DNA from: Aquarana catesbeiana
Taxonomy: Eukaryota > Chordata > Amphibia > Anura > Ranidae
Assembly: GCF_042186555.1 (NCBI RefSeq)
Contig: NC_133326.1
Location: forward strand, 437,284,846 to 437,348,845
Direction: 5' to 3'
DNA length: 64,000 nt
Below the pieces are notes generated by a model that was given only the letters and a program-made list of their open reading frames with translations, was not told the origin of the DNA and did not search any database. The translations under genes and the position numbers were made by a program. Shown piece after piece: positions 32,867 to 44,389 of this stretch (the stretch's first letter is position 1; the number at the start of each line of letters is the position of its first letter).

Positions 32867-33702
32867 AAGACAACCAAAGAAGTTGAGTGCACGTGCTCAG
32901 CATCATATCCAGAGGTTGTCTTTGAGAAATAGACGTATTAGTGCTGCCAGCATTGCTGCAGAGGTTGAAGGGGTGGGGGATCAATCTGTCAGTGCTCAAA
33001 CCATACGCCGCACACTGCATCAAATTGGTCTGCATGGCTGTCGTCCCAGAAGGAAGCCTCTTCTAACGATGATGCACAAGAAAGCCCGCAAACAGTTTGC
33101 TGAAGAGAAGCAGACTAAGGACATGGATTACTGGAACCACATCCTGTGGTCTGATGAGACCAAGATAAACCTTCTTGGTTCAGATGGTGTCAAGCGTGTG
33201 TGGTGGCAACCAGGTAAGGAGTACAAAGACAAGTGTGCTAAAGAAGCTGAGGGTAAAGGTGATAGACTGGCCAAGCATGTCTTCAGACCTAAGCCCTATT
33301 GAGCATCTGTGGGGCATCTTCAAACGGAAGGTGGAGGAGTGCAAGGTCTCTAACATCCACAATCTTTGTGATGTCGTCATGGAGGAGTGGAAGAGGACTC
33401 CAGTGGCAACCTGTGAAGCTCTGGTGAACTCCATGCCCAAGAGGGCTAAGGCAGTGTTGGCAAATAATGTCGGCCACACAAAATATTGACACTTTGGGCC
33501 CAATTAGGACATTTTCACTTAGGGGTGTACTCACTTTTGTTGCCAGCGGTTTAGACATGAATGGCTGTGTGTTGAGTTATTTTGAGGGGACAGCAGTTTT
33601 ACACTGTTATACAAGATGTACTCTCACTACTTTACATTGTAGCAAAGTGTAATTTCCTCAGTGTTGTCATATGAAAAGATATAATACAATATTTACAAAA
33701 AT

Positions 33703-34072
33703 CTTACACTTGTTATAGATATGTTTCTCCTGAAGAAGCGGTGTTAACCGCGAAACCGGTTGAGACTAAAACCTTACATACTCAACATCTTGCGGGATCC
33801 ACTTGCTTAGTCAGGGTGGTATATCCCCTTTGTTTTTATTATTGTATGTAGTCATCTTGTCTCTAACTGTATTTTGTATAAAAATAAATCTTTTTATTAT
33901 TAAAAATTGAAATTTTATAATGCTCTAATTTATTCTTATATCCATCACTGTACTTCTTACCCAGTACCGGAATAGTCCCACTTTTTTTTTCCCTTCTTTT
34001 GTCGGGGGGTCTAGACTGGAATTGACAGTAGCAGCAACTGCCATCATGTCTCTACCCTCTCACTTGCCTTTG
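33703..34072. mobile_element. 370 bp insert in the Tc1 right arm, flanked by ACAAAAAT
   Basis: Direct repeats ACAAAAAT at 33695-33702 and 34073-34080 bracket it. Near its left end CTGAAGA, a five-pair hairpin GCGGTGTTAACCGC and GAAAC follow each other (33730-33756). An AATAAA is near 33882. No ORF. It resembles a short Penelope-like terminal fragment or SINE-like sequence. Confidence 0.55.
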
Positions 34073-34119
34073 ACAAAAATTTGAGGGGTGTACTCACTTT
34101 TGTGAGATACTGTGTGTGT

Positions 34120-34123
<4 letters not shown>

Positions 34124-34205
<82 letters not shown>
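34124..34205. repeat. (TA)n microsatellite right of Tc1 copy 1
   Basis: About 38 TA units directly after a TG run joined to the Tc1 end. Confidence 0.9.
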
Positions 34206-34206
<1 letters not shown>

Positions 34207-35515
34207 AATACATTGCCTGCACTGTATATATATTGTACACTGACTGCACTATATATTTAATACATTGTAATAAGAATATTCCTGCGCTACCCAATTGGAA
34301 AAAGAAAAGAAAACAAAAACTCAGAAAAATAGTAAAACGCACGTATGCGACTGGACAGCTGCATGCACCGAAGCAAGGGTCAGACATAAGCCCAAAATCA
34401 AACTGAGGTATAGGGGGGGAGGTGCTGCGCTAACCAGAAGAAAACTGTAAATCTCTGTCTGTGGTCAATTAGTAAAATGACATAAAATCGCATAATAAAT
34501 CGCATAAATAAGTGTTGACACTAAAAAACATTCAAGTCTTAATAATCAGCATCGTGTGTATGTGAAAAAAAGTGCATAAAAAATCCTTTTCAATTGGTAT
34601 ATACTAAATAACAAAAAAATCGCATGTTAAATCGCATAAATAAGTGTTGACACTAAAAATATATAAATCTAGATAATCATGTGTTGGTGCACAAAGGGAC
34701 ATAAACACTACTTCATGTGAATAATTATAAATAAAAATACATAGAATAAATCAGAAATAGCCATCAAAAACATATCCTTATAAATGGTGCAAAACGTACA
34801 AAGTGCCAGTGCTTAAAGGTGATCTAGATATTGCAAATAAAACACATCAATCCAACGCAATATGGATAATAAATAATATAAATAAATGTCCCAATTATAG
34901 TGATATAAAATATATTGTGCTGGCCTGCGAAACAAATGACCAATGACATGCCAGTAAGTGCAGCAAACCTAAAGTGCCAGTGTAAAAGTCATTGAAGGTG
35001 CAAAAGCAAGTTCTGGTGTATTCAATAAAACAACAGTGGGGTGTCTGGGATGCAATTCACTCAGTGTCCTCTTCGTGCATAAAACACTAATGTAAGCAGT
35101 GGCCCCTTACCTAGCGGTGCTAGGTCAACCGCATGAATTGTAGCTAAAACGCCAGGTCCTGAGCCTCAATCGCGTCCCTATATCCACGCTTGCCGCTGTT
35201 GGGTTATCCTAATGGCAGCTGATTACAAGTGGCTATGGTCCTATCAGGGGTCCTGGACCAGCGCGGATCCTAGCTCAGCCTCCAAATCTCAGGTATGTAT
35301 GTACAGGAATATGCAGGACAAAGGTACTTGATAGTGAAGTATGTATTAACCAGGTAATGCTTTATTAAAAATCTTTAAGTAGATGTACTCACATAAAAAC
35401 AATGCAGAGCAAACCTCTCTCCTACGAGCAGCGAACTTGTTCTGTGTCTAGCAATGTGAAACAGCCTATTCCGTCCCTACGCGTGACATCACCGATCACG
35501 TGACTTCTTCTCCCC
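34206..35515. mobile_element. Probable Penelope-like terminal region, non-coding
   Basis: AT-rich DNA with an internal direct repeat: ATCGCATAAATAAGTGTTGA occurs at about 34498 and 34635. Style and words (GCGCTACCC near the left, CCCTACGCGTGACATC near 35475) resemble the arms of the Penelope-like element at 53134-57190. No ORF. The right side is cut by LTR element C. Confidence 0.4.
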
Positions 35516-36334
35516 TGGAGAGCAAATCCCACGGCTGCCAACCAATGTAACGAGCCCCTTGTTCGCTCGGTTCCACTCTCCCGACACTCCTCTGCAGCTA
35601 TAGAATCAGATTGCAGATCGCGACATCTGATTGCTCGGTCATCCAATGCTCCGGGATTAGAACTACAGCTATGTGCCGTTCTAACCCAGTTGTGATAGCT
35701 CAGAACAAACACCAGGCAGGCTGTATGTAAGTTCAACCAGGAATATATATTTATTGACAGGAATACAGTCTTATTTATACAATAAAAGAGGAGGTGCAGA
35801 CCTCCTGCTCGTATTACTCTAACAATACAGCTGTAACCTAATTAACCTAATTAACATGAGCTAATTAACTAATCCCTTTAGACAGCCTAGATGACTCAGA
35901 CATGACCTTTAGGCCAGACTGGTCGTCTTGTAGTTCAGAAAATCCAATCAACATTATCACAATAGCAGAGTTAATTAAACACAAACAACAATGGGGATCT
36001 AATGACTCTTAGATCCCATACTAGAGACTTATTTACAATACACATTTTAGCAGACAACAGACAGGTAGCTGGAATTGATGACATTAGTATTTAACAGTAG
36101 GAGTCCCAATGGTATGAATCAGTCACTATTCCAATATGGCAAATCCAGGGTCCCCAGAGTCTGTGTGTCCTGAGGGACCAGGACCCGAATCCACAGTAAT
36201 ACCACCTCAAGGGTCCCCAGGCATACAGCTCACAAAGAACACCATTCCCCCAAATGCCTGGGCCCATGATCGATCGGCAAGAGGCTAGAATACAGTCCCC
36301 TCCAAAAGTCTCTCTCCCGGCTAGGTCTGTCACA
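35516..36334 (-). repeat. LTR of element C, left copy
   Basis: 819 bp, pairs with 38374-39191. On the minus strand it has AATAAATAT and is preceded by the purine tract AAAGGGGAGAAA. Confidence 0.8.
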
Positions 36335-36342
36335 TTTCTCCC

Positions 36343-38210
36343 CTTTCAGCAGGAGACTAACACAGGAGGAGACCCCAGACGGGTTGACTCCGAAGTTAGT
36401 CAGTAGTTCCAGTCCTCTAATGCCTGTACCAACACAGTACCCCAAACATATTGTTCCAAACAAAGCATTACTCACCCAGCCAACCTCTGCCTCTCTCAGA
36501 GAACATATCTGCCGCTGAGGAGAGGCCTGGACTGGCCCTTCTCCCTAGAGTCCTTTCTGCCGCTGGAGAGAAGACAGGGTGTCTGGGCTCACTCCGTCAT
36601 GCTGTTGGGGATCTGGGCCAACTGCCCAGCATCCCTGGGGTATACAGGTGGAGACTGAAGTCCCATCCACCTTCACAGGAAATCCATCCTCTGTTAGTTG
36701 AGGGCAGAGGCCAGCAGTACTCGGCCCTGTTGCCAGCCCTTCTGCTGGAAACCCCACACCATCTGCTCCGGCTAACTGTTGGGGAGGGACAACACACACC
36801 TCCTCTCCCTTCTCCCCCTGTATCTGCTGCTGGGAAGTGATTGCCACCTTCTCACCCTGAGCCCCCGAAACTGCCACAGGTGTGGTGCAGAGGTCTTGGA
36901 CCCTCTGTCCGGTTGCCAGCACTTCAGCTGGGGAAGTTCCTTGTAACTTCACAGATACTTCTGTTGGTGCTGGGCAGACCATAGTGAAGTTTGGCCCTAA
37001 TAACAGCACCTGTTCTGCTGGAGGCTCACCAGGTTGTTTCTTCCTCAGCAGAAAAGTCTATCAAATCCCCTGTCTCTGCAACTGGTGTCTGGGGATAAAG
37101 GTTCACCATCTCCTCTCCGTGGAACCCAGAAGATGCTATCAGTGCTGGGCAGAGCACAGTGAAGTTTGGCCCTAATAGCTCTTCTTCTGCTGGAGGCTCA
37201 CCAGGTTGTTGTTTCTCAGCAGAAAAGTCTATCAAATCCCCTGTCTCTGCAACTGGTGTCTGGGGATAAAGGTTCACCATCTCCTCTCCGTGGAACCCAG
37301 AAGATGCTATCAGTGCTGGGCAGAGGTTAGCAGAGCTCTGCCCTGTTGTCAGCACTTCAGGTTTGGGGACGGCAATCTTTAGATTTTCCACTGCCGATTC
37401 TCTGGCATTCTGCTGGACAGGCACATTCCTCCATCCAAGATCATCCAATGCAGAAATAGGTTCATCAAGGTCAATCAGCACTTGCTGCATCCGCCATAAG
37501 ACCTCCGCCTCCATAGCTGCGGGGGCAGGTTGGCAAAGCACACTGTTACTCTGCCACATTGTCAACTCTACAGCCAGGATTTCAGAGTTGTCAACTGGTA
37601 TTTCCTGATAGTCCCAGGCAAAGGGAGCACCACCCTTCTGCTGAGCAGAGTCTAACAGCTGTTTGTAGGCAATCTCCAGCTCCCATTCCTGAACGGCCAG
37701 AAACTCCAAATCTTCCAGTGCCCAGTGCACTTCTGAGACATTCAGTCTCCGCTCTCTGTGCTCCATTATTTCCTCCAAACGCCACTCCCGATCACTCCCA
37801 AAGTCAGGGTCCCTGGACAGCCTCCAGTATAACAATCCCAGGCCATCGTAGTCAAAGCCTTCCGTGGGGCTGTCATCCGCTGTCCACGGGCACACTTGGG
37901 CTACATACCACTGGAGGGCTCTGTAGCTCTCATCCAACCGCATTTCTGCCCGGATCAGCCTGCTTAACTCAGCTGTCCACTCCTGATTCGGCTGTTCCCT
38001 CAATAACAGCATTCGCACTTCATACTGCGACCAGTACCTTACATGGATGGAGGGGAGAACTTTTCCCTGGTTTCGCTGCTCATGGGCTAGCGCTTCCTTC
38101 CAGAGTTCGCAGCGGATAGAATCAAACCATCCTAGCAGGACCTGCTCTGATACAGGTCCTCTGTGCTGTATCTGCTTCTCTCGCAACCTCCTTCTGAATT
38201 CCTCATCCAT
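36343..38210 (-). pseudogene. Gag-like modular repeat protein of LTR element C, broken
   Basis: Starts at ATG 38210 with the same N-terminus as copy A (MDEEFRRRLRE). The first 395 codons are open and include two near-identical units with EEMVNLYPQTPVAETGDLID. A one-base insertion near 37040 shifts the frame. The rest (37009-36545) is open until a TAG that replaces a Gln codon of copy A, then a tail from 36475. Against copy A about 107 residues between two PPQQLA units are missing, as expected from recombination between repeats. Overall closest to copy A in the N-terminal part. Confidence 0.75.
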
Positions 38211-38373
38211 GGTGGCTGGTATCTCTCCTCTCCTGCTATCTGGACCTTGGATCCAGGTGATGGTTTGGATGTGTTCATGGCAAGGAAACACGATCCCACC
38301 ACTCCCTCTACGGCTCTCAAGTAAGTCTTTCAGCGTGGCTCTCCTGCAGGCTGGTTTGGAGTGTCCCAGTAAC

Positions 38374-39187
38374 TGGAGAGCAAATCCCACGGCTGCCAAC
38401 CAATGTAACGAGCCCCTTGCTCGCTCGGTTCCACTCTCCCGACACTCCTCTGCAGCTATATAATCAGATTGCAGATCGCGACATCTGATTGCTCGGTCAT
38501 CCAATGCTCCGGGATTAGAACTACAGCTATGTGCCGTTCTAACCCAGTTGTGATAGCTCAGAACAAACACCAGGCAGGCTGTATGTAAGTTCAACCAGGA
38601 ATATATATTTATTGACAGGAATACAGTCTTATTTATACAATAAAAGAGGAGGTGCAGACCTCCTGCTCATATTACTCTAACAATACAGCTGTAACCTAAT
38701 TAACCTAATTAACATGAGCTAATTAACTAATCCCTTTAGACAGCCTAGATGACTCAGACATGACCTTTAGGCCAGACTGGCCGTCTTGTAGTTCAGAAAA
38801 TCCAATCAACATTATCACAATAGCAGAGTTAATTAAACACAAACAACAATGGGGATCTAATGACTCTTAGATCCCATACTAGAGACTTATTTACAATACA
38901 CATTTTAGCAGACAACAGACAGGTAGCTGGAATTGATGACATTAGTATTTAACAGTAGGAGTCCCAACGGTATGAATCAGTCACTATTCCAATATGGCAA
39001 ATCCAGGGTCCCCAGAGTCTGTGTGTCCTGGGGGACCAGGACCCGAATCCACAGTAATACCACCTCAAGGGTCCCCAGGCATACAGCTCACAAAGAACAC
39101 CGTTCCCCCAAATGCCAGGGCCCACGATCGATTGGCCAGAGGCTAGCATTCAGTCCCCTCCAAAAGTCTCTCTCCCGGCTAGGTCTG

Positions 39188-39191
<4 letters not shown>
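38374..39191 (-). repeat. LTR of element C, right copy (5' LTR)
   Basis: 818 bp. Its outer end merges with a (TA)n(CA)n tract at 39192. Confidence 0.8.
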
Positions 39192-39259
<68 letters not shown>

Positions 39260-39260
39260 T
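39192..39260. repeat. (TA)n(CA)n microsatellite
   Basis: TA units to about 39239, then about ten CA units. The flank to the right (ACTAACCTGCCTAATCTAGC) matches the flank of Tc1 copy 3 near 57225-57290 in reverse. Confidence 0.9.
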
Positions 39261-40351
39261 ACTAAACTGCCTGCACGCCACTAACTAACCTGCCTAATCT
39301 AGCTCAAGTTCTCCTCTCCACGCTATTATCACACTATACATGGCCGCTGTGTAAGCAGCCTTATATAGTGTGGAGCGCGGACTTAGCCCCCTAAATCATG
39401 ATTGGTCAAAGGCACCCTGCCTTTGGCCAATCATGGCTCTCACAGCAGATCACGATGTGATTGGCCAAAGCATGCAGGTCAGGTGCATGGTTTGGCCAAT
39501 CAGCAGACATCAAAGCACTGCGATCTTGTAGTGCATTATGGGGTGCTCCGCGGTGCTCGAATCTGCAGCGAGCGCCCCATATGTTCGGTTCATTTGCAAG
39601 CAAACGAACACCCAATGTTTGTGTCGAAGTTACGTTCGACTCCAACATCGGGACCATGCCTACTCACAGGTAGAAATGTGCCTGGTTGTCAGAGACTGCA
39701 CTAGCGCTAGCAGGGATCAGGCGTGACTCTGCGCTTTTGTGTGCTGTGTATTGGAAGTGACAGTAATCTACCGACCCTGTACTTTGGGTGCTGGCAGGTG
39801 TCTGGGCTGATCCTGCTAACGCTGCATTTTTGGGAACACTATACTATTGGGAACGCTAGTATAGTTCTGATCGGATCAAAGATATTGATCCACTCAGACA
39901 CTGTACTAGTAATGGAGTTATAGTGTGTGTGTTAGTGTTACTGGCAATCAAAGGGTTAAAATCTGATGCTGTCTGGGATTGATGCTAAAACTAACTGATG
40001 CTAACACTAACTGACGTCACTCGTGACAATAATACAGTGATCGAAAAAAAAACTGTACACTGTTCTAGTGACACTGTGACAGGGAGTGAAAGGGTTAACT
40101 AGGGGGTGATCAAGAAGTTAAACCTTTATTAGGAAATATATGGGGGGTACCCTAAACCTACCTGGGACTGACACTAACTACCACTAACTGTCCCCAACGC
40201 CGTTTAGTGTCACAAGTAACACCAATACAGTGATCAGTAAAAAAATCTTAAAACTACACTTGGTGACACTGTGACAGGGAGTGAAAGGATTAAGTGGGGG
40301 GGCATCAGATGGTTAAATGTGTGCATATGTGTCCTGGTGTCAGTATAGTGC
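39261..40351. repeat. MITE-derived DNA, no gene
   Basis: 39365-39660 holds CCAATCA-type motifs and GAACACCCAATGTTTGTGTC, shared with 27365-27440 and 52380-52560. 39700-40351 is a second repeat whose end reappears at 52100-52130. No coding sequence. Confidence 0.5.
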
Positions 40352-42364
40352 TTGTGTACTAGGGATGAGCCGAACACCCCCCTGTTCGGTTCACACCAGA
40401 ACATGCGAACAGGAAAAAAGTTCGTTCGAACACGCGAACACCGTTAAAGTCTATGGGACACGAACATGAATAATCAAAAGTGCTAATTTTAAAGGCTTAT
40501 ATGCAAGTTATTGTCATAAAAAGTGTTTGGGGACCTGGGTCCTGGCTTTCTTCTATCTTCCTTCATCTTCTTCTTCTGGTTCTTCTGGCTCTTCTGGTTC
40601 TTCCTCCGGCGTTCTCGTCCAGCATCTCCTCCGCGGCGTCTTCTATCTTCTTCTCCTCGGGCCGCTCCGCACCCATGGCATGGGGGGAGGCTCCCGCTCT
40701 TCTCTTCATCTTCTTCTCTTCTTCATCTTCTTCTTCATCTTCTTCTTTTCTTCTCTTCTTCTCTTCTTCATCTTCTTCTCCGGGCCACTCCGCATCCATG
40801 CTGGCATGGAGGGAGGCTCCCGCTGTGTGACGGCATCTCCTCATCTGACAGTTCTTAAATAACGGGGGCGGGGCCTCCCGGTGTCCCCACCCCCCTCTGA
40901 CACACGGGACATGACGGGACTTCCCTGTGGCATTCCCCGTGACGTCACAGGGAAGTCCCGTCAAGTCACCGTGCGTCAGAGGGGGCGGGGTCACCTGGTG
41001 GCCCCGCCCCCTGTTATTTAAGAACCGTCAGACGAGGAGACGCCGTCACACAGCGGGAGCCTCCCTCCATGCCAGCATGGATGCGGAGCAGCCCGGAGAA
41101 GAAAATGAAGAAGAGAAGAAAAAAAGATGAAGAAGAAGATGAAGAAGAGAAGAAGAGAAGAGCGGGAGCCTCCCCCCATGCCATGGGTGCGGAGCGGCCT
41201 GAGGAGAAGCAGATAGGAGATGCTGGACGAGAACGCTGGAGGAAGAACCAGAAGAGCCAGAAGAACCAGAAGAAGAAGAAGAAGATGAAGGAAGATAGGA
41301 GAAAGAAGAAAGAAGCATTTAAATAAAGGAATTGTCAAAAACTGTCTCTTGTCATTTTTAACATTTTTGGCAGTTTTTTAGTGAAATGGTAGGCCCTTAC
41401 CATTTCACACGGGGGGGGGGCCGGGATCTGGGGGTCCCCTTGTTAAAGGGGGCTTCCAGATTCCGATAAGCCCCCCGCCCGCAGACCCCCACAACCACCG
41501 GCCAGGGTTGTGGGGATGAGGCCCTTGTCCTCATCAACATGGGGACAAGGTGTTTTGGGGGCTAACCCAAAGCACCTTCCCAATGTTGAGGGCATGTGGC
41601 CTGGTACGGTTCAGGAGGGGGGGCGCTCTCTCATCCCCCCTCTTTTCCTGCGGCCTGCCAGGTTGCGTGCTCGGATAAGGGTCTGGTATGGAATTTAGGG
41701 GACCCCCACGTCATTTTTTTTTTTTTTTAATTTTGGCAGGGGTTCCCCTTAATATCCATACCAGACCTGTAGGGCCTGGTATGGAATTTGGGGGGACCCC
41801 ACGTCATTTTTTTTTTTTAATTTTAGTTCGGGGTTCCCCTGTGGGGAATTCCCATGCCGTTTTTATCAATGAACTTTTATGTGTATTGTCGGACCGGCAA
41901 TGCATTAGCCGCGAGTAGTTTTAAATGGCTTTTTTCCTTCGAAATGTCATTTTGCTGGCAGACTGTTCTAAACACGGGAAACATGCGCCCCTTTACAGGC
42001 ATACTATAGACACCCCCCAGCTACGAAATTTAAAGGGATATTACACTTTTATTGTTTGACTTTAAGCATTATTAAAATCACTGCTCCTGAAAAAACGGCC
42101 GTTTTTAAAAGTTTTTTTTGCATTGATCCATGTCCCCATGGGCAGGACCCAGGTCCCCAAACACTTTTTATGACAATAACTTGCATATAAGCCTTTAAAA
42201 TTAGCACTTTTGATTTCTCCCATAGACTTTTAAAGGGTGTTCCGCGGCATTCGAATTTGCCGCGAACACTCCAAATTGTTCGCTGTTCGGCGAACTTGCG
42301 AACAGCCAATGTTCGAGTCGAACATGAGTTCGACTCGAACTCGAAGCTCATCCCTATTGTGTAC
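40352..42364. mobile_element. hAT-type non-autonomous element, 2.0 kb
   Basis: Element 40360-42356, ends TAGGGATGAGC and GCTCATCCCTA, flanked by the perfect 8 bp duplication TTGTGTAC (40352-40359 and 42357-42364). This is diagnostic of the hAT superfamily. Outer arms of about 150 bp are inverted repeats (AAAAGTGTTTGGGGACCTGG). No transposase. Confidence 0.88.
40550..41325. repeat. Large palindrome with GAA/CTT tracts inside the hAT element
   Basis: 40550-40940 and 40960-41325 are imperfect inverted repeats centred near 40950. Each arm contains polypurine/polypyrimidine runs (CTTCTTCTTC, GAAGAAGAAG) and GGAGGCTCCCGC. The acidic and basic open frames that cross this region come from the repeats and are not genes. 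Confidence 0.85.
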
Positions 42365-42967
42365 TCACTGTTGGATGCTTTCTCCCCGCACGCTGGAACT
42401 GAAAAGGACTCCATGAAGGGAGATTGCATCACTTCCTGTGCCTGAGTTTACATTACACAGGCACAGTAGGATCTGTCATTCGCCAGAACCGATAAGCAGG
42501 TCCAGGCCAGAAATCATTGGCCTGGACCTGAAGACTGATTGGTTCTGTAACGAATCCCATCACGGCGGGGGTGCACAATGTACAGGTACGTTGTTTCGCG
42601 CAGCCGGGCCGCCCTGCAGTATATGTACGGTGGGCGATCCGGAAGTGGTTAAAAACTATCAATAAATGCTTTATTACATGCTTACCATACTCTCTCACAA
42701 TTAGAATCATTTTCTGTATACTGTAAAAAACCTGGTTGATCCTGCTCTTCTCTGTCTCCCTCTCCTGTTCATGTCCTAACTGCAGTTGGAGATTTTGCAG
42801 AGCAGTGTTAGCAGCTAGTACATATGCCCAATTTTCAGTGTTTTTCTATCCTGAACATTTCCTCCTAATTACATCTGAGAAGCCCATGTGACTATATACA
42901 CACAAAACCAATTGAGGGAAAAATTGCTGTTAAGCATATATAATTATACAATACCTTGGATAAACAC
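42365..42967. repeat. End of a piggyBac-type repeat, then unassigned DNA
   Basis: 42365-42648 continues the repeat that was split by the hAT element and ends GGAAGTGG before TTAA (42649), a piggyBac-like border. The same repeat is at 52105-52305. In 42653-42967 I see nothing recognisable. Confidence 0.45.
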
Positions 42968-43632
42968 TGTCACATACCTGGTGGAGATCAAGCTGTAGAA
43001 AGGGCTTCTCTTGCACCTCCTGTCCAATGTCTCTGATAGAGATGACAGGGAGTGTAGAACATAGAGTGGCACAAGGGCCGGTATAGCAGGTGGCACCAGC
43101 TGAGGCTTGACAGGAACCCGATGGCCGTAGATCACTGGACAGGCACTGGGAACTGGAACTCCATGTCGCTGGATCAGCAAGCAGAGGTGTAGCCAGAACA
43201 TAAGCCAGGGGGTCATCAACAGCTGGGCAGAGCAGGTACAGGAACACGAGACTGGAACCAATTGGTACACAATTGGGCAGCAAGGTACAGGAGCATAAGA
43301 CAGGAGCAGAGTCAAGCACAAGCCAAGGTCACAGTTAGGCAGGCGGAAGTCCAGAGGGCAGTACAGATGAAGCTGGGTCAAACACAGGTAAACTGGAACA
43401 GATCAGGGCACAGGTCAACAGGAACAAGCTGAAAGACCACTCAGCAATGTGTATGTCATTGCTCAATTTAAATAGACTGTCTGGCGCCATTACTTGCAAG
43501 TGTGTGCGCGTGTGCACCTGCTCGCGCCCGCAAACACTCACGCATGCGCCATTACATGTTTCTCTTTGTGCACAAGCTGGTGTGCCTGCGCCTGTGCGCC
43601 AATGCGTGTTTGTTAACTGGACTTCTTTTACA
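42968..43632 (-). repeat. 3' LTR of gypsy 2
   Basis: 665 bp, pairs with 49888-50581. It lacks the long TG microsatellite of the other LTR. Confidence 0.85.
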
Positions 43633-44389
43633 TTGCCCCCCAATGGGCAAACTCCGGATGCCCATTTGTAACCTCTTTTCGGGGTAGAATAATGCCCGTA
43701 TCAATCTCTTGGCATGAAGATTGGATTCTGGTTCCCAAGAGTTGTCTTCTGGTCCGTAGCCTTTCCATTCAATTAAAAACTGGATAGTGTCCTTCTTTTT
43801 CTATAATCCACAATTGTCTCAACCTCATATTCCTCGTTGCCATTGATTATTGTAGGTGCTAGTGGACCTGACTCACGACCAGGGAATGGGTCTAACTTTG
43901 CGTTTTTTAGCAAGGAAACGTGAAAGACAGGGTGAATTTTGTAAGTCTCTGGGAGTGAAAGTTCATAGGCTGCTGGATTAATCTGCCTCTTGACAGGAAA
44001 TGGACCGATATATCTACAGTATCTCACAAAAGTGAGTACACCCCTCACATTTTTGTAAATATTTTCTTCTATCTTTTAATGTGACAACACTGAAGAAATT
44101 ACACTTTGCTACAATGTAAAGTAGTGAGTGTACAGCTTGTATAACAGTGTAAATTTGCTGTCCCCTCAAAATAACTCAAGACACAGCCATTAATGTCTAA
44201 ACCGCTGGCAACAAAAGTGAGTACACCCATAAGTGAAAATGTCCAACTTGGGCCCAATTAGCCATTTTTCCTCCCCAGTGTCAAGTGACCCATTAGTATT
44301 ACAAGGTCTCAGGTGTGAATGGGGAGCAGGTGTGTTAAATTTAGTGTTATCACTCTCACTCTCTCATACTGGTCACTGGAAGTTCAACA

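Larger units (their letters stand above)
27985..33489 (+). pseudogene. Tc1 transposase, copy 1, broken
   Basis: N-terminal fragment before the CR1: SEDLKK...YKKIAKTLKLS (27985-28134). After it, 32883-33302 encodes SARAQHHIQRLSL, the paired-like HTH end, and the catalytic start LWSDETKINL (first Asp). A deletion of about 270 bp removes the second catalytic Asp region. 33240-33489 retains PIEHLWG with the Glu in another frame. It cannot be active. Confidence 0.88.
27690..34112 (+). mobile_element. Tc1-like element, copy 1, with internal deletions and insertions
   Basis: The terminal repeat CAGTATCTCACAAAAGTGAG starts at 27690 and its complement ends at 34112. Arms are about 210 bp and contain a second GTGAGTACACCCC block, as in indirect/direct-repeat type Tc1 elements. 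The transposase start codon region is deleted. A CR1 (about 28137-32866) splits the N-terminal DNA-binding part and a 370 bp piece sits in the right arm (33703-34072). Both flanks are (TA)n, consistent with TA targeting. Confidence 0.88.
35516..39191 (-). mobile_element. Gag-only LTR retrotransposon, copy C
   Basis: The duplicated ends 35516-36334 and 38374-39191 (818-819 bp, roughly 1-2% different by eye) enclose a broken copy of the gag-like ORF on the minus strand. Read on the minus strand they start TGTGACAG and share motifs (TTAATTAGCTCATGTTAATT) with LTRs A and B, but are longer and diverged. The right copy stops one base short in a (TA)n tract and no target duplication is visible. The duplication also covers about 31 bases that in copy A lie inside the element after the LTR. 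Confidence 0.8.

Noticed and set aside
40480..41338. Several Ser/Leu/Phe-rich or Glu/Lys/Arg-rich open frames
   Set aside because: They arise from the CTT/GAA palindrome in the hAT MITE and occur on both strands.
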